A DNA stretch of 64,000 bases from Carboxylicivirga sp964602515 (GTDB taxonomy: Bacteria; Bacteroidota; Bacteroidia; Bacteroidales; Marinilabiliaceae), in NCBI GenBank assembly GCA_964602515.1, contig CAZRRJ010000002.1, forward strand, positions 682,001-746,000, in the 5' to 3' direction. The position numbers were made by a program, and so were the translations under genes. This document shows positions 17,962 through 26,073 of this stretch, in pieces (the stretch's first letter is position 1; every line of letters starts with the position of its first letter). The notes beneath the pieces were generated by a model. That model saw nothing but the letters and a program-made list of their open reading frames with translations. It made no database searches and was not told the DNA's origin.

Positions 17962-17969
17962 CAAATATA
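17962..17969 (-). promoter_or_regulatory. Candidate -7 box for hisS
   Basis: The minus strand reads TATATTTG, an exact TAnnTTTG match, about 41 bp before the hisS start. A TTG at a standard distance was not found (the nearest is about 26 bp upstream). Confidence 0.35.
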
Positions 17970-18352
17970 CTAAAATGAGTTTAAACACTGGGGCACAAAG
18001 TCACTGAGAATACGTTATGACAGAAGTATGATGGTGAGAGTAAAATATGCAGAGTTTTTTAGTTAATGAATCGTTTCTTAATAGACAATAGTGTCAATTA
18101 GAGAACGGTTTATTTAAAATCAAGTTGTCTAATGTTAAAAGACTTTAGATCTGTTGACGGATAATAGTTGACTAAAATCTATGTGGTTAAGAGAGGAATA
18201 CAGTATAATGCAGAGTTGAAAGTGAAGGAAGATAACTTGGTGGTAATGGTTTTAGCTGGTTCTTTAGTGAGACAATTAATTTGGAGCAGAAAAGATACGT
18301 AGAAATGTTGTACTAAATTGGTATAATTGTTGTAAATAATGCCGACATGTTC
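17970..18352. other. Intergenic region between hisS and the small winged-helix gene
   Basis: Nearly 400 bases without a supported gene. It contains one weak trace of a CACAAAGxCAC-type repeat (17990-18010) and no other structure until the palindrome at 18353. An antisense open frame over 18179-18511 has no family features and was not called. Confidence 0.5.
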
Positions 18353-18372
18353 TTTGTCGATAGATCGACAAA
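18353..18372. promoter_or_regulatory. Perfect 20-bp palindrome, candidate operator
   Basis: TTTGTCGAT at 18353-18361 and its exact inverse ATCGACAAA at 18364-18372 are separated by AG. It ends 26 bp before the ATG of the small winged-helix gene. No T run follows, and the two-base centre suits a protein-binding site better than a terminator. Autoregulation by the downstream protein is my inference. Confidence 0.5.
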
Positions 18373-18398
18373 ATAATATAAATTTTAAAGCGAGAAAT

Positions 18399-18578
18399 AT
18401 GTCAAATGCAGCAACAGTACTTGAAGTAATGAATAAGGCCGGTAAGCCCGTTCGTACAGGTGATATTGTAGATTTAAGCGGCCTTGAGCGAAAAGAAGTT
18501 GAAAAAGCCATGAAGGAATTAAAAACAGAGGCTAAAATAGTGTCGCCAAAACGTTGTTTTTGGGAGCCGGCTAAATAA
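18399..18578 (+). CDS. Minimal winged-helix DNA-binding protein, 59 residues
   Basis: A very small protein, MSNAATVLEVMNKAGKPVRT through a C-terminal KRCFWEPAK. Its predicted pattern is helix (residues 3-13), helix (18-27, GDIVDLSGL), helix (30-42, KEVEKAMKELKTEAKI) and a short beta wing (IVSPKRCFWEP), which is the core of a MarR/ArsR-like winged helix with nothing added. ATG 18399 was chosen over an in-frame ATG at 18339 because the longer form would run through the palindrome and add unrelated residues. I recall short proteins like this in other Bacteroidetes but know no function. It has its own strong terminator. Confidence 0.72.
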   Translation: MSNAATVLEVMNKAGKPVRTGDIVDLSGLERKEVEKAMKELKTEAKIVSPKRCFWEPAK

Positions 18579-18599
18579 AACTTTGAATGGATTAATAAG

Positions 18600-18633
18600 G
18601 ACCTTAAGTTTAAAAAACTTAGGGTCTTTTTTT
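18600..18633 (+). terminator. Rho-independent terminator of the small winged-helix gene
   Basis: GACCTTAAGTTT (18600-18611) pairs with AAACTTAGGGTC (18615-18626), one G-T pair, a three-base loop, then T to 18633. It lies 22 bp after the stop. Confidence 0.88.
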
Positions 18634-19011
18634 GTGATGCTTTATAACCTGTTTATAGCTGATATGATTTTTATAGTTAAGTAGTATTTTTATCAAATTG
18701 TCACGTTGTAGCAGACCTGTTTTTTTTGTATGTGTTTGTGTACAGAAAGTACCCAGTTAGCTGTAATATTTAAATATGCTTTTATTGCTGACTACAGTCG
18801 GTATAGATTTTATTATTCATCTTTGATATAATAGGTTTCTTCTGAAGTGTGGAACGCAAGGTGATTATCAATTTTTATAGCATGTTAAATAGAGGTGAGG
18901 TTGACCATCAAAAATGCAACTATTCGTCAACTTTTACATCTTATTAGTCATGAATGTAATATCTTTTTAATTGTTCTGCGTAAGAAAATCTGATACCAAA
19001 GTTGAAAAGAA
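18634..19011. other. Intergenic region before the REC-cyclase gene
   Basis: About 380 bases. No gene, repeat or convincing promoter box was seen; AT-rich throughout. Confidence 0.5.
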
Positions 19012-20112
19012 ATGTGTAATACAATACTGATTGTTGATGATTCGCTATTAGACAGTGAATTGACGAAGGCTATCATTACAAAAGAAGAACCATACCATAC
19101 AATCCTTACGGCTAATAATGGGAAGGATGCATGCTCTAAGGCTATACTGCATCAACCTGATTTAATTATTATGGATTGGGAGATGCCGGGTATGTCTGGA
19201 TTTGAAGCATTAAGGACACTTAAGCTTAATAAGCTTACCTGTGATATTCCTGTTATCTTAATTTCAGGCGAGTCATTTTCAAATAAATTATCTTTGGCTT
19301 TTAAAGCGGGAGCGGCTGATTTTATTCAAAAACCGGTTTATGGTGATGAGTTAATGGCTCGTTTAACTTCAGTATTAAAGAACTATGCCAACTTAAAATC
19401 ATTAAAAAAACAGACTAAGAAGTTGGTTTCTGCAAATAATAAAAATGAGCGCATTTTAAAATCAATATTACCTTGGCCCATTCTAATGCAGATTAAGGAG
19501 TATGGTTCTATTCCACCTAAACGTTATAAGGACTGTGTGGCTATTTTTGTTGATATTGTTGATTTTACAATCAAAACAGGTAAGATGTCGCCACCTGTAC
19601 TTTTGCGCGAGCTACATGAGTTATTTAATGGTTTTGATGCCGTAATTGATCAGCATTACTGCACGCGTATAAAAACGGTTGGTGATGCTTATATAGCGGT
19701 ATGTGGTATGTTTTATACGCCTGATAATATTGAGGTTGAAGCGGCTTCGGCAGCAGTTAAGGTACGTGAGTACATCATTAACCGAAATAAGGAGAGTGAA
19801 ATCAGGTGGGAGATAAAAATTGGTCTTTATAATGGTGATATTATAGGTAGTTCAGTAAGTCCTAGTAACCTTAATTTTGATATTTTTGGTGAGACTGTAA
19901 ATATGGCTTCACGTTTTCAAACCATGTGTGAGCCTATGCAGATAAACGTGTCGGAAAGTTTAAGTAAGCCTTTATCCGAAGCTTTTAAGTTGGTTACTCG
20001 TGTCCCACGAAAGGTAAAAGGAAAAGGTGTTATGCCAATGTATTATATCCATCATCCACTTAAGCCTGTACAAAAAGAGGAGACCATTATTATTCCGATC
20101 TCCTCAGTCTAG
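19012..20112 (+). CDS. Response regulator fused to class III adenylate cyclase
   Basis: Predicted to make a cyclic nucleotide under control of phosphorylation. Residues 1-122 are a receiver domain with acidic pocket D9/D10, phospho-acceptor D55 (LIIMDWEMPG) and K107 (QKP). Residues ~170-345 are a class III cyclase. Metal aspartates are D181 (FVDIVDFT) and D225 (TVGDAY). The base-selecting pair is K221 and D290 (NFDIFGE), the adenylate rather than guanylate combination, and N297 and R301 (VNMASRF) are the transition-state residues. All catalytic positions are therefore intact and cAMP is the expected product. The cyclase must dimerise. No kinase partner is adjacent; the hybrid kinase at 23077 lies 3 kb away. 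Confidence 0.9.
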   Translation: MCNTILIVDDSLLDSELTKAIITKEEPYHTILTANNGKDACSKAILHQPDLIIMDWEMPGMSGFEALRTLKLNKLTCDIPVILISGESFSNKLSLAFKAGAADFIQKPVYGDELMARLTSVLKNYANLKSLKKQTKKLVSANNKNERILKSILPWPILMQIKEYGSIPPKRYKDCVAIFVDIVDFTIKTGKMSPPVLLRELHELFNGFDAVIDQHYCTRIKTVGDAYIAVCGMFYTPDNIEVEAASAAVKVREYIINRNKESEIRWEIKIGLYNGDIIGSSVSPSNLNFDIFGETVNMASRFQTMCEPMQINVSESLSKPLSEAFKLVTRVPRKVKGKGVMPMYYIHHPLKPVQKEETIIIPISSV

Positions 20113-20139
20113 TAAAAAAATTAGTAATCTGTAAAGAGT

Positions 20140-21825
20140 TTATTTAATAAGCTTTTTGTACCTGATGCGGTGTGGTGTAGTATCACCAAGTCGCCTTTTC
20201 TTGTTTTCTTCATAATCGGAATATGAACCTTCGAAAAAGTAGACTTTTGATTCGCCCTCAAAAGCAAGTATATGGGTTGCCACACGATCGAGGAACCAAC
20301 GGTCGTGAGAAATTACCACTGCACAACCTGCAAAATCTTCCAATCCTTCTTCGAGTGCACGCAGGGTGTTTACATCAATATCGTTGGTTGGCTCATCCAG
20401 CAGTAAAACGTTACCTTCTTCTTTTAAGGCCATTGCTAAATGCAACCTGTTACGTTCTCCTCCCGATAGTATTTCACATTTCTTTTGTTGGTCGTTACCG
20501 GCAAAATTAAAGCGCGAAAGGTAAGCACGTGCATTTACCTCTTTATTACCCATTCTTATTAATTCATCGCCCTGAGAGATAACTTCGTATACGGTTTTAC
20601 CAGGCGTAATATCATCGTGCGACTGATCAACATAGGCTACTTTTACGGTTTCACCTATTTCAAATTGCCCTTCGTTGACTTGTTCTAAGCCCATAATAAG
20701 GCGGAACAGGGTTGTTTTACCGGCACCGTTTGGCCCAATAACACCAACTATTCCATTTTTAGGAAGCATAAACTCTAGATTCTCAAACAGTAGCTTTTCA
20801 TCGTAAGCTTTTGAAACTCCGTGGGCTTCAATTACTTTATCGCCGAGTCGCGGGCCATTTGGAATAAATATTTCCAGCTTTTCTTCTTTTTCTTTTATAT
20901 CTTCTTTCATCAGGTTATCGTAAGCACTTAATCGGGCTTTTGATTTTGCCTGACGGGCTTTAGGTGCCATTCGTACCCATTCTAATTCCCGTTCCAGAGT
21001 TTTACGACGCTTTGAAGCTTGTTTTTCCTCGTTAGCCATTCGTTTGGTTTTCTGGTCTAACCATGAGGAGTAATTACCTTCCCATGGTATACCTTCGCCA
21101 CGATCTAACTCCAGAATCCATCCGGCTACATTATCCAAGAAGTAGCGGTCGTGTGTAATACCAATTACTGTTCCTTTATACTGCTGAAGGTGTTGTTCCA
21201 GCCATTGCACTGATTCTGCATCCAGGTGGTTGGTTGGCTCATCTAACAATAGGATATCCGGCTCCTGCAATAATAAACGGCAAAGTGCAACACGGCGTTT
21301 TTCTCCTCCCGATAGCACTTTTATTGTTTGGTCTTCCGGAGGGCAGCGTAAAGCATCCATGGCCCGTTGTAATTTGCTATCCAGATTCCATGCATCGTGC
21401 AGATCAATTAATTCCTGCAGTTTGGCTTGTTCGTCCATTAATTCCTGCATTTTATCGGGATCCTCAAGTACCTCCGGATCGCCAAATTTTTCATTAACCG
21501 TTTCGTAGGCATTTAATGTATCTACCACTTCCTGTACGCCTTCTTCTACAATCTGTCGCACTGTTTTATTTTCATCCAATTGAGGTTCTTGCTCAAGGTA
21601 GCCCACTGAATATCCCGGGGAGAAAACGACATCTCCCTGGTAGTTCTTTTCTTGTCCGGCAATTATTTTTAATAATGTTGATTTACCGGAGCCGTTCAAA
21701 CCAATGATACCGATTTTTGCACCATAGAAGAATGATAGGTAAATATTGTTCAGTACCTTCTTTTGTGGAGGAAAAGTTTTGCTTACTCCAACCATACTGA
21801 ATATGATTTTTTTATCGTTTGCCAT
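20140..21825 (-). CDS. ettA: Energy-dependent translational throttle protein EttA (ABC-F)
   Basis: ABC-F proteins are soluble twin ATPases that bind the ribosomal E site; EttA gates entry into elongation according to ATP level. The 561-residue protein has two ABC domains, each with a Walker A (GLNGSGKST, GPNGAGKTT), a signature (LSGGEKRRVAL, LSGGERNRL) and a Walker B (LLLDEPTNHLD, LLLDEPTNDID). Between them is the arm/linker region (RKTLERELEWVRMAPKARQA) typical of EttA. There are no membrane segments. Length is normal. It converges on the cyclase gene, leaving 27 bp between stops. Confidence 0.96.
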   Translation of the reverse strand: MANDKKIIFSMVGVSKTFPPQKKVLNNIYLSFFYGAKIGIIGLNGSGKSTLLKIIAGQEKNYQGDVVFSPGYSVGYLEQEPQLDENKTVRQIVEEGVQEVVDTLNAYETVNEKFGDPEVLEDPDKMQELMDEQAKLQELIDLHDAWNLDSKLQRAMDALRCPPEDQTIKVLSGGEKRRVALCRLLLQEPDILLLDEPTNHLDAESVQWLEQHLQQYKGTVIGITHDRYFLDNVAGWILELDRGEGIPWEGNYSSWLDQKTKRMANEEKQASKRRKTLERELEWVRMAPKARQAKSKARLSAYDNLMKEDIKEKEEKLEIFIPNGPRLGDKVIEAHGVSKAYDEKLLFENLEFMLPKNGIVGVIGPNGAGKTTLFRLIMGLEQVNEGQFEIGETVKVAYVDQSHDDITPGKTVYEVISQGDELIRMGNKEVNARAYLSRFNFAGNDQQKKCEILSGGERNRLHLAMALKEEGNVLLLDEPTNDIDVNTLRALEEGLEDFAGCAVVISHDRWFLDRVATHILAFEGESKVYFFEGSYSDYEENKKRRLGDTTPHRIRYKKLIK

Positions 21826-21884
21826 TATTTTGTGTTTTTATTTTGAATGTAAAAATAGGTATAAGTCGGCAATACTAGTAAAAT

Positions 21885-21918
21885 AAAAAGGCCACTATTA
21901 AAAAATAGTAGCCTTTTT
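21885..21918 (-). terminator. Rho-independent terminator of the unknown exported-protein gene
   Basis: AAAAAGGC (21885-21892) with ACTATT pairs with AATAGT and GCCTTTTT ending at 21918; there is one internal mismatch. On the minus strand the stem runs into TTTTT. It lies 23 bp after the stop at 21941 and 60 bp before ettA. Confidence 0.75.
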
Positions 21919-21940
21919 ACCTATATTAGATTGACAATAT

Positions 21941-22792
21941 TTATTTGGACATGTTTTTAAGATCTTTGGCGAGTAGGCCATCTCTGTTCTTTTTATTTAT
22001 CATGTGATAATCAAAATAGTAAAATTGAGAAGTGTTATCTGCACCAATTAATATTTTATAACACCGTGCTTTATATTTGGTTCCTTCAGGGCCAACTTTA
22101 TGCAGAAAAACAACATCTTTTGCTTTACGCTCAATAGCACTTTCAACATCTTTTTGTGATACAATCTGTACTTTGTGAGGGTATATTGTACGGATTTTAC
22201 CAATGGTATTAATCTCAGGCGCAAGATCTTCTTTAACAAGGTAAAGGGTTTTGTCATGAAGGCTTTTGGTGTTTTTATTGTAGTACTTTAAAGCATTGAA
22301 TTTTATCAGTTCCGGTTGTTTGTTCATTAATCGAACATGATCCTGAATAAACTGGACAAATGCTTCCAGTTTGTAGGCGTAGCTTGTGTCTTCAACACGG
22401 AGGTACGATAAAGGTAGTGAGCATAAATCGGGCATATCACGAACCTGCATATCAGATTGTCCTAATAAAAGGCTTAAAAAATTATATCGCGCTTTTGTTT
22501 GGTCTATATTAAAAGTTGCAACAGTTGTTAATAAAAATGAATAGGACGGGTTATTGCGTTTTTGCTCAAATTCTGCATTTGAGATAAAATCATAATCTGT
22601 TATAGTCCAGATGGTTTCCATAACTTCTTTAATTTTGAAGTTGAAATCACTCATTGGATTTGCATCCATAACAACAAGGGTCTTGGTTTTAAAAAATGCA
22701 GAATATTCTTCTTTAGTTGGTAAGTGTTCTTTTGAAAGTACATTAGAACTTAGTATAGTCAGGCAGAGTAATAATGTGATTTTAAATTTCAT
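21941..22792 (-). CDS. Exported protein of unknown function
   Basis: 283 residues from ATG at 22792; an in-frame upstream ATG at 22819 would put nine charged residues before the signal peptide. The N-terminus MKFKITLLLCLTILSSNVLS is a classical signal peptide without a lipobox cysteine, so the protein is probably periplasmic. The mature part begins with KTLVVMDANPMSDFNFKIKE and has no cysteines paired in motifs, no repeats and no catalytic signature that I recognise. Its style (VMDANPMSDFN, IWTITDYDFIS) suggests an alpha/beta fold. It is a single gene with its own terminator. I cannot assign a function. Confidence 0.7.
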   Translation of the reverse strand: MKFKITLLLCLTILSSNVLSKEHLPTKEEYSAFFKTKTLVVMDANPMSDFNFKIKEVMETIWTITDYDFISNAEFEQKRNNPSYSFLLTTVATFNIDQTKARYNFLSLLLGQSDMQVRDMPDLCSLPLSYLRVEDTSYAYKLEAFVQFIQDHVRLMNKQPELIKFNALKYYNKNTKSLHDKTLYLVKEDLAPEINTIGKIRTIYPHKVQIVSQKDVESAIERKAKDVVFLHKVGPEGTKYKARCYKILIGADNTSQFYYFDYHMINKKNRDGLLAKDLKNMSK

Positions 22793-23076
22793 ATTTCTTT
22801 TTTTACAGTTTAAAAGCATTTCATTCTACGCTAAAATATTGGTAAACGGTTACACCAAAAGGCATTTATTTTTAAATTGATAAATAATTCAGATTGGTGT
22901 ATGAACTTAGTCAGTTAATCACTTATTTTTGTTTTCATATTGAATGAAGACTTAATTATTTATAGAAGATGGTTATATTTAATGCAGTGTGAGTTAAGGC
23001 ATGATTTTAGACAATATGGAAGATGGTTTGCTATCGTTTGATGCTCATTCAATTAGTTATTGTAGAACAGGTGATT

Positions 23077-24831
23077 ATGAAGATATTAAATAGATTTCTG
23101 GTTTTATTCAAAATTGAGAATAAAGATAAGGTTGATGTTGAAGAGCAAACACCAATGATGATTAACAACTTGATTAATTTCTTTTTATTCTGTATTGTAT
23201 TTGTTGAGGGTATTATTTGTCTTTTCTCTAAGAATGATGAATTTACTTTTTATGCTATTCCGCTGTTGATATTGAGCTTGATTTTTGCTTTTCATTTTGT
23301 ATACCTTAGCAGGTACACTCAGGCAACAGGTATGAAACATTCATTATTCTTTTTCTCTAGTATTACCTTTTTATATTTTGTTGTATTTGGTAGCAGTACG
23401 GGACTAAATATTATCTGGACGGTACTTTTCCCACCATTTATAATTTCATTAATAGGAATAAAAAGAGGAACAGCTTTTTCTTTAATCTTTTTATTACTCA
23501 TTGTATTTTGTGTTTTTATTTTAAATGATACAGGTATTATATATAAGGCAAAGGAGTATGAGATGGCCGAGAAGGTGGTTTTTGTCACATTTTATATTTT
23601 GCTGTTTATTTGCACATATGCTATTCATTATTCGTATGCTGAAATTATTTTGCGTAAAGAACGTCGGGTATTAGATTCGCAGAATTTCACTAAAACTCAG
23701 GAGGAGTTAATATCTAAGCTTTCACATCAAATACGCACGCCATTAAGTAATATTACCGGTATTATTGATATTCTTGAAAAGACAAATCTTAATGACGATC
23801 AGCGTGACTATATTAATACTATTCATGCTTCATCAAACAACTTGGTTAATGTGGTAAATAATATGGTTGCTGCTTCTAAAACCAATTTTAGCCAGATACC
23901 TACAGAAAAAGTAAGTTTTAACTTATATTCCACTATTAATAATACGATTAAATTATTTCAGGATGAGCAGGGCAGGAAGAAGTTCAGTCTGTCGCTAGCG
24001 GCTGATATTCCAACTAACTTAATAGGTAATAGCATTAAAATAAAGCAGATATTTCTAAACCTGTTAAACAGCATGTTGAAAAATAATATGTCTGAGTTAA
24101 AGACTATTGTTATTGAGGTTTCGCAAAAAGAATTTTTGGGTGATAAGATTGTGCTTAGTTTTAGGATTGTGAGTAATACTATTGTACCATTGCCAAAAGA
24201 GGAGCTGGAAGAAAATGAATTAAATTCTTCAGATATTATTCATCTTAACAGGTCGAAATATATTACCCTTCTTGATTTAGGTATTACCCAAAAGATAATT
24301 GAGATGGATGGTAATACTATTGATATTACAGTTGATTCAGTGCAAACGATAGTTGAGTTTACGGCTTCTTTTAAGGAAAACAATAACAGTAGATCAGTTG
24401 AGAGCATTAAAGTGCCTGCAAAGCAAACAGAAAATTACTTTAAACCGGTTATTGATATAGCTGATGCAAACATTCTTTTGGTTGAAGATAATTTTAGTAA
24501 CCAACAAATTATTATCCTGTATATTAAAGATGAGGTAAAGAAAATTGAGGTTGCTTTTAATGGAAAAGAAGCGCTTGATAAGTTTGGTAAGGTGAAATAT
24601 GACCTGATATTAATGGATGTACAAATGCCCATAATGGATGGATTTAAAGCCACACAAAAGATACGGGAGATTGAAAAAAGTACAGGTACGCATACACCTA
24701 TTATTGCGGTAACCGCTAATGCTTTTCCAGAGGATAAAGAAAAATGTTTGGCATCAGGTATGGACGATTATATCAGTAAGCCATTTCAGCCTGAAGATTT
24801 AGTACTTAAAATGAAGAAACACCTGAGCTAA
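23077..24831 (+). CDS. Hybrid histidine kinase with degenerate ATPase domain
   Basis: From ATG 23077 (584 residues; the upstream start at 23023 would add 18 residues before the first cytoplasmic segment). Residues ~28-190 hold about six membrane helices. A HisKA domain follows with an intact H box, KLSHQIRTPL (H217). The HATPase region (~270-430) has lost its key boxes. The N box reads NLLNSM where NLLxNA is expected. No DxGxG G1 box is seen at the expected place (FRIVSNTIVP), and the G2 glycines are absent (ITLLDLGITQKI). A normal receiver domain ends the protein with D514 (LILMDVQMP) and a KPF motif. It may be a phosphotransfer or dimerisation partner rather than an active kinase. No cognate regulator is adjacent. 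Confidence 0.85.
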   Translation: MKILNRFLVLFKIENKDKVDVEEQTPMMINNLINFFLFCIVFVEGIICLFSKNDEFTFYAIPLLILSLIFAFHFVYLSRYTQATGMKHSLFFFSSITFLYFVVFGSSTGLNIIWTVLFPPFIISLIGIKRGTAFSLIFLLLIVFCVFILNDTGIIYKAKEYEMAEKVVFVTFYILLFICTYAIHYSYAEIILRKERRVLDSQNFTKTQEELISKLSHQIRTPLSNITGIIDILEKTNLNDDQRDYINTIHASSNNLVNVVNNMVAASKTNFSQIPTEKVSFNLYSTINNTIKLFQDEQGRKKFSLSLAADIPTNLIGNSIKIKQIFLNLLNSMLKNNMSELKTIVIEVSQKEFLGDKIVLSFRIVSNTIVPLPKEELEENELNSSDIIHLNRSKYITLLDLGITQKIIEMDGNTIDITVDSVQTIVEFTASFKENNNSRSVESIKVPAKQTENYFKPVIDIADANILLVEDNFSNQQIIILYIKDEVKKIEVAFNGKEALDKFGKVKYDLILMDVQMPIMDGFKATQKIREIEKSTGTHTPIIAVTANAFPEDKEKCLASGMDDYISKPFQPEDLVLKMKKHLS

Positions 24832-25539
24832 CGTGCCTTCAGTTCAAATATTCTTGCTCATATTGCACATAAGGATTGAGGTGTCATATGTGTATAAAAA
24901 TGGTAAGTTTAAAAAATTATTTGACTCCTGTAGAAAGTGTATTATGTTTGTATAAGTGTTATCATCAGGTTTTTCCTGTTATTATTTCCCGATTTCTTCA
25001 ATTTTAGATAAAAGCTCATAGTTCATTGATATGGCCCGGTATTTTTATCCATCTGGCTCACTGTTTTAAGTATAAATATTGAGTTTTTGGGAATAATGTC
25101 TGGCTATCGGAAGTATAGCAGACTATATTAGAATTAATATGACACAGAAAACTGTTATTTATTGGAGGTTTTTGTTTGATTTTTATATTAAGATAACGAC
25201 AGGTATTGTTTTAAAAATAAATATAATTTCAAATATTGGCATAAATATGTACATCAAAAAGTGAGCTTCTAATCCAATTCTTATATCGAGATCAGGTTAA
25301 AATATTAATTGCTCCTGATTTGTAGGATTATTATTAAAGCATCTGGTAATTAATGAGTTGTTGGTTGTTGAGATTGTGTCTAATTGGTTAATCGTATTAT
25401 GGTTTTTGTTATAATACAAGTGATGTGATTCGGTTAAAAAAAACAAATTGAGCGTTAATTACTGTTAAAGCTTATTGATTTTTTCGGTTTGCCCTGTATG
25501 TTTGTGCATTAACAGGATTAACCAAAATAAAAGCTGGGG
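24832..25539. other. Long intergenic region
   Basis: About 700 bases, the longest gene-free stretch in the window. It is very AT-rich with stop codons in all frames at short intervals. I found no hairpin with a T run, no long repeat and no RNA gene that I recognise. It could hold a degraded gene or a small RNA, but nothing supports either. Confidence 0.5.
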
Positions 25540-25674
25540 ATGAGCATGAAAAAAGAAACTGATATTACTTTAAAGCTAAAGCGAAAAATATTTATCTATT
25601 CAATAATTGAAGTGGTGCTTATTATTGCATTAATAGGTTTTATCATGTTCCTCATTATGGTGTTGATGAGCTAG
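25540..25674 (+). CDS. 44-residue single-pass membrane peptide
   Basis: MSMKKETDITLKLKRKIFIY is followed by a hydrophobic stretch of about 23 residues (SIIEVVLIIALIGFIMF onward) to the C-terminus. It has a positive N-terminus and one membrane helix, consistent with N-in topology. Initiation could be at M1 or M3. A hairpin with a T run follows directly, which suggests the unit is transcribed. It has no recognisable family; a chance open frame remains possible. Confidence 0.45.
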   Translation: MSMKKETDITLKLKRKIFIYSIIEVVLIIALIGFIMFLIMVLMS

Positions 25675-25703
25675 CATTATAAAAAAAGAGTTAGCTTTTT
25701 TTG
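25671..25703. terminator. Terminator between convergent small genes
   Basis: AGCTA (25671-25675) pairs with TAGCT (about 25691-25695), followed by seven T. An inner AAAAAAAG/CTTTTTTT pair makes it nearly symmetric, so it could act for both strands. It overlaps the last codons of both flanking genes. Confidence 0.45.
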
Positions 25704-26063
25704 GGCTATAAGCTTCCCGTCAATCCAGGTTGATAATATCCATTCCCCCTGTTTATCACTATAAGGTTCCCATACTGTATCACCAAGAAAGAATTCATAA
25801 TCATTTGAGTTTATAAAGTATTGGCCAATAAATGCCGGTTCTACCTTATTTTTATCGTTATAAAACGGTGGGTGGTCAATTCTATATTCAATTATTTTTC
25901 TTTTTGCCCCTTTGACCTTAATAACGTATCCAAATTCAATATCAGGTGTTATTTGTATCCGGTCGGTTATTTTTAATAATTTGGGAAGTTTTTTAGATGT
26001 ACGTTCCCATTTACTATATACCCCATAACTGTATAATTCCCAGCTAATTTTCCTTTTTGTCAT
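25677..26063 (-). CDS. DUF3859-like protein
   Basis: 128 residues, no signal peptide and no membrane segment. Blocks such as YSYGVYSKWE, IEFGYVIKVKGAKRKIIEYR, DHPPFYNDK and NDYEFFLGDTVWEP look like the DUF3859 family, a beta-rich domain of unknown function; I assign this from memory of the motif pattern. The gene begins 10 bp after the TPR gene stop, so it is the likely last member of the tamA-tamB-TPR run. The sequence does not indicate an activity. Confidence 0.65.
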   Translation of the reverse strand: MTKRKISWELYSYGVYSKWERTSKKLPKLLKITDRIQITPDIEFGYVIKVKGAKRKIIEYRIDHPPFYNDKNKVEPAFIGQYFINSNDYEFFLGDTVWEPYSDKQGEWILSTWIDGKLIAQKKLTLFL

Positions 26064-26073
26064 TAAACGTTGA

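Noticed and set aside
18179..18511. Antisense frame of 110 codons over the small winged-helix gene
   Set aside because: It overlaps the palindrome and the clearly structured plus-strand gene; composition is low-complexity.
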